Origin: Schleiferiaceae bacterium
GTDB taxonomy: Bacteria > Bacteroidota > Bacteroidia > Flavobacteriales > Schleiferiaceae
DNA length: 18,860 nt
Reading direction: 5' to 3'
Assembly: GCA_030829675.1 (NCBI GenBank)
Contig: JAURAE010000015.1
Span: forward strand, 1 to 18,860
Every line of letters begins with the position of its first letter. The first letter of the stretch is position 1. Shown here one piece after another: positions 6,918 to 13,889 of the stretch. Position numbers and translations under genes: made by a program. A model generated the notes under the pieces. The model did not search any database, was not told where the DNA came from, and was given only the letters and a program-made list of their open reading frames with translations.

Positions 6918-8792
6918 ATGATGAGTCAAGAAGAATTGGACCCACAAGAACACACGCAACCTACGGAGGAAACCAGCACACCTATGCCGGAAGCGCCCGA
7001 GACTAGCAAAGCTGTGGAGGAAACGGAAGAAGAGCAAAACACGGAAGTCAAAGCTATAGAGGCCGAAGACGATCACGAAAGCCCTAAGGAGCGCAAGTTG
7101 ATCATTCCAGATTTCGATGCCCTGACGGTAGAACAATCCCTTGAAATCATCGCCCAGCACATTGACGAGCATGAGCCACATCGCATCAAAGGCGTGGTAG
7201 AGAGCGGACGTTCTCGAATTTTACAAGAGCTCAATGCAGAGCGCGATGCGGCAAAAGCAGCCTTCATCGAAGAAGGCGGCAACAGCATCGATTTCCACTA
7301 CGATCAGCCATTGCGCAAGCAACTCAACACCACCTACGGAGGATATAGAGATAAATTGCGCAAACATTACGGCCAGCTCGAGGAAGAACTCAGTGCAAAC
7401 TTGGCCACCAAACTTGATATCATCGAGCAAATCAAAGGTTTGCCTATGATAGAAGGCAGTGCCAAGGATAAATACGAAACATTCAAAGGATTGCGCGAGC
7501 GCTGGAACAATACTGGCCTCGTCCCAAAAGGTGATGCGCGCAATGTATGGGCAAACTACAACCACCACGTCGATAATTTCTTCGACTACTTGAGAATGGC
7601 CTACGACCTCATTGAGATTGATTACCAAAACAACCTCGCGGAGAAGGTCGCCCTATGTGAATCTTTGGAGAATATGTTGGCCGGAGGTGCCTCTGCGAAG
7701 ATTTTCAAAACGCTACAACAGGCGCACAGCAAATGGAAGAGAATTGGCCCTGTACCACGAGAGCATAAAGACCAGCTCTGGGAGCGTTTTAAAGCAATAA
7801 CCAATAAAGTACACGAACTCCGAGATTCCTTTAACGAAGAAATCAAGGCGCAAAACGATGAGAAAATTGCCGCCAAGAAAGAAGTTGTGGCCAAAATACA
7901 GGCGCTGACCACAGAACTACCGACCAAACACGGCGGATGGCAGAAAGCCAGTAAAGCGCTGGAGGCCTTACGTGGCGAGTTTAAGAAAATTGGCTTCGTG
8001 AAAAGCGAAGAAAACTCCGTGGTTTGGGAAGAATACAAATCGGCCCAGCGTGAGTTCAATAGATTGAAAAACGCCTTTTATAAGGATGAGAAAAAAGCAC
8101 AACGCGTAAATCTCGATAAGAAACTAGCGTTGATTGAGCTCGCCGAAAGCGTTAAAGACAGCGATGATTTCGCAGCATCTGCACAGATTCTTAAAAAAGC
8201 ACAGCAGGATTGGAAGAAGTCCGGTTATGTCCCTAAAAAAGAAGGAGACAAACTTTGGGAAGCCTTCCGTAGTGCCTGTAACCATTTCTTCGATCGCATG
8301 CACGGTGAACGCAAAGCCATAGAAAAGCAAAGCAATGCCGCTCAGAAAGCCAAAGAAGATTTCTTGGCCGGAATGAAGAAAGCCAAAGTTGCCTCGCTAG
8401 ACGATGCCATCGCCTTGAGTGAGCAATGGGGCGCATTAGGCCAAGGAGGCAAACGTGAGCACGACCAGAACTTTGATACTTTATTAGCGGAAAAAGTAGC
8501 ACCATTAGGTCTTAGTGCCCAAGAGGTGGAAGCTGCGTTGATGCAAGCGAAGGTTAAGGCAATGGTAGAGGCTGATGACCAAGACGGTCTATTTCGCCAA
8601 CGTGCCATCATACGCGAAGGATTGGATCGCGCAAAAAAGGAATTGCACCAACTTGAAAACAACATCGCTTTCTTCTCTGCTTCTAAAGGCAACCCTTTAC
8701 TTGATGCCGCTTTAGCTAAAATTGAAGAACAGAAAGCCTTGGTGGCACATTACACTGCTATGCGCAAGCTTTTCAATAGCCTATTGAAATAA
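6918..8792 (+). CDS. DUF349 repeat protein
   Basis: This 624-residue cytosolic helical protein starts with an acidic, Thr/Glu/Pro-rich, probably disordered tail (1 to ~50). Repeats of the DUF349 type follow. Their signature (W/F-x-x-x-G-x-V-x, then W-x-x-F/Y) falls at W196 (NNTGLVPKGDARNVW), W273 (KRIGPVPREHKDQLW), ~F355 (KKIGFVKSEENSVVW), W432 (KKSGYVPKKEGDKLW) and, degenerate, W504, so the period is 72-82 residues. Charge-rich coiled-coil-like helices link the units and form the C-terminal 100 residues. No biochemical function is established for the family that I can name with confidence. The gene begins immediately after the aroE TAG, with two consecutive ATG codons (6918 and 6921) either of which may be used, and ends 6 nt before uvrB. 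The aroE-DUF349 order is a common Flavobacteriia arrangement. Confidence 0.9.
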   Translation: MMSQEELDPQEHTQPTEETSTPMPEAPETSKAVEETEEEQNTEVKAIEAEDDHESPKERKLIIPDFDALTVEQSLEIIAQHIDEHEPHRIKGVVESGRSRILQELNAERDAAKAAFIEEGGNSIDFHYDQPLRKQLNTTYGGYRDKLRKHYGQLEEELSANLATKLDIIEQIKGLPMIEGSAKDKYETFKGLRERWNNTGLVPKGDARNVWANYNHHVDNFFDYLRMAYDLIEIDYQNNLAEKVALCESLENMLAGGASAKIFKTLQQAHSKWKRIGPVPREHKDQLWERFKAITNKVHELRDSFNEEIKAQNDEKIAAKKEVVAKIQALTTELPTKHGGWQKASKALEALRGEFKKIGFVKSEENSVVWEEYKSAQREFNRLKNAFYKDEKKAQRVNLDKKLALIELAESVKDSDDFAASAQILKKAQQDWKKSGYVPKKEGDKLWEAFRSACNHFFDRMHGERKAIEKQSNAAQKAKEDFLAGMKKAKVASLDDAIALSEQWGALGQGGKREHDQNFDTLLAEKVAPLGLSAQEVEAALMQAKVKAMVEADDQDGLFRQRAIIREGLDRAKKELHQLENNIAFFSASKGNPLLDAALAKIEEQKALVAHYTAMRKLFNSLLK

Positions 8793-8798
8793 TCCGAA

Positions 8799-10808
8799 AT
8801 GAAGTTTAAGCTCGTAGCTCCTTTCGAACCGACGGGAGATCAGCCCACGGCCATCAATGATTTGGTGGAAGGACTCAATGGCGGCGAGCGGGATCAGGTA
8901 CTACTCGGGGTAACGGGATCTGGAAAGACCTTCACTGTTGCGAATGTTATCGAACGTACCCAACGCCCTACCCTCATCCTGTGTCATAACAAGACGCTTG
9001 CAGCCCAACTCTACGGGGAGATGAAGGAGTTTTTCCCAGAGAACGCGGTCGAATATTTCGTCAGCTACTATGATTATTACCAGCCTGAAGCCTACGTACC
9101 TTCCTCCGGTCTGTATATCGAGAAAGATCTGAGCATCAACGACGAGATCGAAAAGCTTCGCTTGAGCACCACCTCCTCCCTCTTGAGCGGACGCCGCGAC
9201 GTAATTGTGGTCGCGTCCGTCAGTTGTTTATACGGGATGGGGAACCCCGAGGCCTTTAATAGTTCTGTGGTCCAATTAAAAGTAGGCGACACCATCGCCC
9301 GCCAAGCCCTGCTCCACGCCTTTGTTAACGCCCTCTACGCCCGAACTGCAGCCGAGTTCAAACGCGGTAGCTTTCGCGTAAAAGGCGATACCGTAGATAT
9401 TTTTCCCGCCTACGCCGAAACCTACTACCGCATCAGTTTCTGGGGCGATGAAGTGGAGAGCATTGAACACATTGACCCAATCAGCGGTCAACGCATCGAA
9501 CATATGGATGAAATGCGACTGTTCCCTGCCAACCTTTTCGTCACCGAAAAAAACCAATTACAAAACGCCATCCACCAAATCCAGGACGACCTCATGCAGC
9601 AGGTGGACCACTTCCGCAATGTGAGTCGTCCACTTGAAGCCAAGCGATTGGAGGAGCGCACCAATTTTGATTTGGAGATGATACGGGAATTGGGCTACTG
9701 TTCCGGTATTGAGAACTACAGCCGCTACCTCGACGGGCGCGCTCCCGGTGTACGTCCCTTCTGTTTGCTCGACTACTTTGCCGACGACTTCCTGCTTGTA
9801 GTCGACGAAAGCCACGTTACCATTCCCCAAGTACGCGCCATGTACGGCGGTGACCGCTCGCGCAAAGAAAACTTGGTAGAATACGGCTTCCGTCTTCCGG
9901 CAGCCTTGGACAACCGTCCCCTAAAGTTTGAAGAATTCGAGCATATTCGTGGACAAGCCCTATTTGTCAGCGCCACACCAGCCGAATTTGAGCTCGAACT
10001 CAGCGGCGGAGTCTTCGCCGAACAAGTCATCCGCCCCACCGGCCTGCTCGACCCTGTAGTTGAAGTACGCCCGTGCGAGAACCAAGTCGACGACCTTATG
10101 GACGAAATACGCATTCGTGTAGAACGCGACGAGCGTGTCCTTGTCACCACCTTGACCAAACGGATGGCCGAAGAGCTGACCAAATACTTCACGCGTTACG
10201 ACATTCGATGCCGCTACATCCACAGCGACGTCGATACACTGGAACGTGTTGAAATTATGCGCGATTTGAGACTGGGCACCTTTGACGTACTGATCGGAGT
10301 AAACCTGCTCCGAGAAGGATTGGATTTCCCTGAAGTAAGTTTAGTGGCCATCATGGACGCCGACAAAGAAGGATTCTTACGCAGTACGCGTTCTTTAACT
10401 CAAACCATAGGACGGGCGGCACGAAATGTGAACGGTCGAGCCATCTTATACGCCGATAAGATTACCGACAGCATGCAACGCACAATAGACGAAACCACGC
10501 GTCGCAGAGAAAAGCAAGATGCTTATAATAAGGATAACGGCATTGTACCCACTGCTTTGAGAACAAGCCGTGATGAGATCTTGGCGAAATCTAGTGCCGT
10601 GAACAAGGGCGCTCAATACAAGGAAGGCATGGCATCCGTAAAAGCCGCAGAAGAAGCGGTCAACTATACGAGCCAAGAGGATCTTGAAAAGCGCATCAGA
10701 GATACACGTAAAGGCATGGAAACTGCTGCGAAATCTATGGACTTCATCGAAGCCGCAAGACTGCGCGATTTACTCATCGAACTAGAAAGTAAAAGGGAGA
10801 AGCGTTAG
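8799..10808 (+). CDS. uvrB: excinuclease ABC subunit UvrB
   Basis: UvrB is the damage-verification helicase of nucleotide excision repair; it works with UvrA for loading and UvrC for incision. The 669-residue protein is full length and ordered as expected: Walker A GVTGSGKT (37-44), the aromatic beta-hairpin YYDYYQPEAYVP (~90-101) that clamps DNA, the DEAD-like box VDESH (335-339), SATPAEFEL, helicase motif region LREGLDFPEVSLV, motif VI QTIGRAARN, and a C-terminal UVR coiled-coil (~626-661) that binds UvrC. It is the last gene of the + strand run and is probably co-transcribed with the DUF349 gene 6 nt upstream. No LexA-like operator is evident. The TAG stop abuts, with no gap, the TAA of the converging gene on the minus strand. 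Confidence 0.98.
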   Translation: MKFKLVAPFEPTGDQPTAINDLVEGLNGGERDQVLLGVTGSGKTFTVANVIERTQRPTLILCHNKTLAAQLYGEMKEFFPENAVEYFVSYYDYYQPEAYVPSSGLYIEKDLSINDEIEKLRLSTTSSLLSGRRDVIVVASVSCLYGMGNPEAFNSSVVQLKVGDTIARQALLHAFVNALYARTAAEFKRGSFRVKGDTVDIFPAYAETYYRISFWGDEVESIEHIDPISGQRIEHMDEMRLFPANLFVTEKNQLQNAIHQIQDDLMQQVDHFRNVSRPLEAKRLEERTNFDLEMIRELGYCSGIENYSRYLDGRAPGVRPFCLLDYFADDFLLVVDESHVTIPQVRAMYGGDRSRKENLVEYGFRLPAALDNRPLKFEEFEHIRGQALFVSATPAEFELELSGGVFAEQVIRPTGLLDPVVEVRPCENQVDDLMDEIRIRVERDERVLVTTLTKRMAEELTKYFTRYDIRCRYIHSDVDTLERVEIMRDLRLGTFDVLIGVNLLREGLDFPEVSLVAIMDADKEGFLRSTRSLTQTIGRAARNVNGRAILYADKITDSMQRTIDETTRRREKQDAYNKDNGIVPTALRTSRDEILAKSSAVNKGAQYKEGMASVKAAEEAVNYTSQEDLEKRIRDTRKGMETAAKSMDFIEAARLRDLLIELESKREKR

Positions 10809-11345
10809 TTACAGGTAATGCGCCACACCTACGGCGAAGGTCCATACTTGGTGCCCGTCAATGCGCTGGTCTAAATACAAAGTGGGCGTCCACTCCCATC
10901 GGTCGTTCATTGGCACCTCCCCTTCAATCCCCACACGCATGAGGGTCTTCATTTCTCCATTTTCAACAGTAAGCCCAGGACCTACCCCAAGCAAGACATT
11001 GTGTGAGAGGCGGTAGAAAATATCCAACGTAGAGACCATCGGTGTTTGAAGTTCAATGGTTTCCCCAAGGTCATTTTCAATGAGATAGTTTTCCAACTCA
11101 ATATCACTATGCCAACCGATGGACCAATGGTCATTGAGGTGGTAATCCATATCCATACCCCAGGTAGGCACAAAGAATACACCTTCTCCCCCAACCTCCG
11201 GAACCATACCGTGGCCGATGAGCAATGCGAGACGCAAAGGATGACGATGGTGGTGAGGATCCGGTTCCACCTGATGTGGGTGGTGCTGTGCCTGTGCATT
11301 CCATCCTAGAACCATGGCAAACATGAGCGAAAAGAAAATTTTCAT
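10809..11345 (-). CDS. exported beta-barrel-like protein with a His-rich mature N-terminus
   Basis: This 178-residue protein has a signal peptide (~1-19, hydrophobic core IFFSLMFAMVLGW, cleavage probably after AQA). The mature protein opens with seven histidines within 15 residues (21-35), interspersed with Pro and Asp. The rest alternates short amphipathic strands with turns rich in Gly, Asp and Asn (for example FFVPTWGMDMDYHLNDHWSI and WTPTLYLDQRIDGHQVW) and ends in an aromatic/hydrophobic strand with a terminal leucine, suggesting a small outer-membrane or periplasmic beta-barrel of about eight strands. The His cluster suggests metal binding, but no metal-transport gene is adjacent. No enzyme family was recognised. 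It is transcribed divergently from the DUF3784 gene across a 64-bp gap and converges on uvrB with zero spacing. Confidence 0.75.
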   Translation of the reverse strand: MKIFFSLMFAMVLGWNAQAQHHPHQVEPDPHHHRHPLRLALLIGHGMVPEVGGEGVFFVPTWGMDMDYHLNDHWSIGWHSDIELENYLIENDLGETIELQTPMVSTLDIFYRLSHNVLLGVGPGLTVENGEMKTLMRVGIEGEVPMNDRWEWTPTLYLDQRIDGHQVWTFAVGVAHYL

Positions 11346-11360
11346 GACGGAGTAATAAGC

Positions 11361-11370
11361 GCAAATTTGC
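11361..11370. promoter_or_regulatory. 10-bp perfect palindrome in the divergent promoter gap
   Basis: GCAAATTTGC is a perfect palindrome in the 64-bp gap between two divergent genes (11346-11409). Both strands therefore show CAAATTTG, one base from the -7 consensus TAnnTTTG, and it might serve as a shared bidirectional core. On the plus strand TACTTTTC (11371-11378), also one base off consensus, directly follows and is an alternative -7 box for the + gene. Evidence is sequence resemblance only. Confidence 0.3.
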
Positions 11371-11409
11371 TACTTTTCACTTCCCACGAGCATAACAAAT
11401 ATCACACTC

Positions 11410-12132
11410 ATGATTTACGTATCTATTGGCCTTGGCTTGCTGTTTTTTAGCATGGGGTTTATCATCACCCCAAGCAATGCGAAATACTTGCTCAGCGGAT
11501 ACAACACGATGAGCAGTGAAGACCAGGAGAAGTTTCCCATTGTGGAATACCTCAAGGCGTTCAAGACCTTCCACATTTGGTTTGGAATCATATATACCCT
11601 GTTATCGGTGATTTTCCACCTCCTCGATTCGGACCTGGTCGGATACCATTTGGGCATTACTCCCATTCTCGCCTATGGCTATTTCTTCTGGACATCCCGT
11701 AAATACAACGAAGGATTGAGCAGTGCCACGAAGAACAATACGACCATCGGACTGATCGTATTGAGTTTGACCCTAGTCTTTGTTGTGGGGCTGTTCATTT
11801 GGTCGGACAGGGAAAGCAGCTGGACCTATGAAAACAATCAATTAGAAATTCAAGGCCCGTATAGCATTTCGCTAAATATCAGTGATTTAGATTCAATTTC
11901 CTTGTTGAAAAGCCTACCAGAAATCACCATCCGCTCAAACGGAATTTCCACCGGAAAAGTGGCTAAAGGTAAATTCAAAGGCCCTAACAAAGCGCGCTAT
12001 CATTTACTCATTGACAAACCCGTGGGCGAGGTATTAGCACTTTATCCTAATAGAGAAATACCTGTGTTAATCAGCCTCGATGGAATGGACGAGCGGGAGT
12101 TGTATTTGAAGATGAAAGAAGAATTATATTGA
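11410..12132 (+). CDS. DUF3784-like membrane protein with C-terminal PH-like domain
   Basis: In this 240-residue protein, TM1 (~1-20) is followed by LLSGYNTMSSEDQEKF (27-42), the hallmark of DUF3784-type small membrane proteins. Further hydrophobic helices lie at ~54-72, ~77-94 and ~111-131. The remaining ~105 residues are soluble and beta-rich (for example WTYENNQLEIQGPYSISLNI and ARYHLLIDKPVGEVLAL) and end in an amphipathic helix, a layout like bacterial PH domains of the bPH type. The function is unknown. The architecture suggests a membrane-anchored ligand- or protein-binding domain; since the segment after TM4 starts with charged residues, side of membrane is uncertain. It is a single-gene unit: divergent from the exported His-rich protein, and its TGA is one nucleotide from the opposing nitroreductase stop. 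Confidence 0.75.
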   Translation: MIYVSIGLGLLFFSMGFIITPSNAKYLLSGYNTMSSEDQEKFPIVEYLKAFKTFHIWFGIIYTLLSVIFHLLDSDLVGYHLGITPILAYGYFFWTSRKYNEGLSSATKNNTTIGLIVLSLTLVFVVGLFIWSDRESSWTYENNQLEIQGPYSISLNISDLDSISLLKSLPEITIRSNGISTGKVAKGKFKGPNKARYHLLIDKPVGEVLALYPNREIPVLISLDGMDERELYLKMKEELY

Positions 12133-12133
12133 A

Positions 12134-12775
12134 TCAGACCTTCTTTGACCAGGTGTCCAACGCCTTTCCCTTGTCCCGCAACTTTCCTGGCACGACCTCA
12201 TCGGCACGTGATTCCGCGTCTTTAGGGAAAATAAATAAGGTCCCTAGGATAATCTCTTCGGCGGGAACATTAAAATGAGTGCGCATAGGATCAAAACGAA
12301 GCACGCCACCTGACGACCAATAGTTTGGGTATCCTAAGGCCGTCGCGCCTACCAACATATTTTGAATGGCTGCGCCGGTCGCCGCTAAATGCTCCATATT
12401 TCTCAAGTTCCCTGTGAACGGAATAGGCTCTCTACCTTCGACCGGCTCTCCAAAGGTATCCGGCAGCCAAGTCACCATGAGCAATACCTCAGCAGCATTG
12501 AGCATCTGGCCTATTTTACCTGCCTGCACCTGCTCGGCCGTAGCGTAATCAACGGCCGCACGGCAACGTGCCGCATCCGCCAAATAGCAACGAAATGGCA
12601 ATCCCGAGGTCAAATCGGTTCTGTATTTCGCCGCACTTTCGTAGTGATACGGAGCCGCAGCAGCAAGGGTAAGGAGTTCTTGGACCAATTCCTCTCTTTC
12701 CCCCTCCGTCAACGAAGGTGTCCAGGGACTGTTGGCCAATACCTTTTGGGTTTTTCTATGCTTGATCGCGTCCAT
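12134..12775 (-). CDS. nitroreductase family FMN-dependent oxidoreductase
   Basis: Members are FMN enzymes, usually dimeric, that reduce quinones, nitro compounds or other acceptors with NAD(P)H. At 213 residues this is a normal family length. The N-terminal KHRKTQKVL (5-13) supplies the basic residues that hold the FMN phosphate; LAAAAPYHYES corresponds to the usual 'A.sAp.s..' segment. The central AATGAAIQNMLVGATALGYPNYWSSGG is the dimer-interface and FMN-contact helix, followed by the GTLFIFPKD strand that takes the place of the family's 'vGyp' segment. The natural substrate is unknown. Its ATG shares one base with the menB stop (TAATG), so it is probably translated by coupling after MenB. 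That pairing makes a quinone-related role possible but unproven. The stop lies 1 nt from the stop of the converging DUF3784 gene. Confidence 0.88.
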   Translation of the reverse strand: MDAIKHRKTQKVLANSPWTPSLTEGEREELVQELLTLAAAAPYHYESAAKYRTDLTSGLPFRCYLADAARCRAAVDYATAEQVQAGKIGQMLNAAEVLLMVTWLPDTFGEPVEGREPIPFTGNLRNMEHLAATGAAIQNMLVGATALGYPNYWSSGGVLRFDPMRTHFNVPAEEIILGTLFIFPKDAESRADEVVPGKLRDKGKALDTWSKKV

Positions 12776-13617
12776 TATGGAAACTTCGGGAATTTAGAGA
12801 AGTCTCGAGGTCGTTTTTCCAAGAAGGCATTGCGGCCTTCAACGGCTTCATCTGTTCCGTAGGCCAAACGAGTAGCTTCTCCAGCGTACACTTGTTGACC
12901 AACCAATCCGTCGTCGATGAGGTTGAACCCAAACTTCAACATCTTGATGGCCGTAGGGCTTTTCGTCATGATCTCCTGCGCCCAGTCGTAAGCGGTCTGT
13001 TCTAGTTCTTCATGCGGCACTACCTTGTTTACCATGCCCATCTCGTAGGCTTCTTGAGCAGAATACTCAGCACCAAGGAAGAAGATTTCACGCGCTCTTT
13101 TCTGACCTACTTGGCGAGCGAGGTAGGCAGAGCCAAACCCTCCGTCGAAACTTGCAACATCCGCATCGGTTTGCTTAAAGATGGCGTGTTCTTTAGAAGC
13201 AATAGTCATATCACACACTACATGAAGACTGTGGCCACCACCAACTGCCCAACCGGGCACTACAGCGATCACGACCTTATTCATGAATCGGATCTGACGC
13301 TGCACATCTAGGATATTGAACCTATTGATGCCGTTCTCTCCTTTATATCCGGTGGTCGAACGAACGCGTTGGTCACCGCCAGAGCAGAATGCCCAGCCGC
13401 CGTCTTTCGGTGAGGGTCCCTCACCTGTAATGAGCACCACGCCAATTTCTTGGCTTTCATGGCACAAGATGAGCGCTTCCCAAAGCTCGTCTACAGTCTT
13501 TGGAGTAAATGCGTTGCGCACCTCAGGACGATTGAACGCAATGCGTGCGACGCCGTTAAGCTGCTTAAATGTGATTTCCTCGTATTCCTTGACGGTTTGC
13601 CATTCTAGTTGGGCCAT
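12775..13617 (-). CDS. menB: 1,4-dihydroxy-2-naphthoyl-CoA synthase
   Basis: MenB closes the second ring of menaquinone by converting o-succinylbenzoyl-CoA to 1,4-dihydroxy-2-naphthoyl-CoA; it is a hexameric crotonase-fold enzyme in the cytosol. The 280-residue protein has FNRPEVRNAF (28-37), the oxyanion-hole segment FCSGGDQ (77-83), VVPGWAVGGGHSLHVVCD (119-136) and FKQTDADVASFDGGFGS (147-163), and ends with RPRDFSKFPKFP, the conserved C-terminal tail that reaches into a neighbouring active site. The residue after KQT is Asp (D151), as in the M. tuberculosis enzyme; this marks the bicarbonate-independent (type II) MenB, whereas the E. coli type has Gly there and uses bound bicarbonate. No other men genes are in the window. 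A good -7 box lies upstream; the TAA stop overlaps the nitroreductase ATG. Confidence 0.96.
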   Translation of the reverse strand: MAQLEWQTVKEYEEITFKQLNGVARIAFNRPEVRNAFTPKTVDELWEALILCHESQEIGVVLITGEGPSPKDGGWAFCSGGDQRVRSTTGYKGENGINRFNILDVQRQIRFMNKVVIAVVPGWAVGGGHSLHVVCDMTIASKEHAIFKQTDADVASFDGGFGSAYLARQVGQKRAREIFFLGAEYSAQEAYEMGMVNKVVPHEELEQTAYDWAQEIMTKSPTAIKMLKFGFNLIDDGLVGQQVYAGEATRLAYGTDEAVEGRNAFLEKRPRDFSKFPKFP

Positions 13618-13650
13618 GGTCCAATTCTTTTAGGTGTATGTGAACATTAA

Positions 13651-13658
13651 CAAAGGTA
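13651..13658 (-). promoter_or_regulatory. candidate -7 promoter element of menB
   Basis: On the minus strand the sequence TACCTTTG matches TAnnTTTG exactly, 33 nt upstream of the menB ATG, inside the 72-bp divergent gap (13618-13689) shared with the small + strand gene. The implied start near 13645 gives a leader of about 28 nt. No clear TTG-type -33 element is found at 17-23 nt further upstream. Confidence 0.45.
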
Positions 13659-13689
13659 CTATGTAATAGTTGATAGCAGAGTATTTGAA

Positions 13690-13878
13690 ATGAAACGCAC
13701 CCAGATTCAGGATTTTGAAAAAATAGAGCAGGCTAAGGACCTCGAAGACCTAGTTAAGGATAAGCGTGTGGGTAAACGAGCCAATAAGAAAAAGGCCAAT
13801 CGACGCAACCGGCATTACGGGAAAGACTTATTGCGTCATTTGAAGGAACACATCCAACGAACTGACGACACCGTATAA
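13690..13878 (+). CDS. small highly basic protein, unknown function
   Basis: The product is 62 residues, with an acidic/amphipathic first half (DFEKIEQAKDLEDLVKD) and a strongly basic centre (KRVGKRANKKKANRRNRHYGK, ~26-46), then a short helix. There is no signal peptide and no membrane segment. It fills the space between divergent menB and the converging FAD oxidoreductase, starts with ATG 72 bp from menB, and has no overlapping better frame. Codon use looks ordinary for its neighbours, which supports a real gene. The composition suggests nucleic-acid or ribosome binding; I do not recognise a named family. The TAA stop is part of a palindrome shared with the stop of the opposing gene. Confidence 0.65.
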   Translation: MKRTQIQDFEKIEQAKDLEDLVKDKRVGKRANKKKANRRNRHYGKDLLRHLKEHIQRTDDTV

Positions 13879-13889
13879 ACAAGTGTTTA
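13876..13889. repeat. palindrome spanning two opposing stop codons
   Basis: TAAACA-AG-TGTTTA is a perfect 6-bp inverted repeat. Its outer triplets are the TAA stops of the small basic protein (+) and of the FAD oxidoreductase (-), 8 nt apart. As RNA it could extend outward on both sides (CG pairs beyond one A-C mismatch and one G-U), giving a short stem-loop on either transcript. It lacks a typical U-tract, so it is at best a weak bidirectional terminator. Confidence 0.45.

Noticed and set aside
7221..8059. Long minus-strand open frames (135 and 145 codons) opposite the DUF349 gene
   Set aside because: They are antisense shadows of a highly biased coding sequence; the + strand frame shows regular DUF349 repeats.
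12389..12862. 157-codon + strand frame across the nitroreductase/menB junction
   Set aside because: It crosses two well-supported genes on the other strand and shows no recognisable domain.
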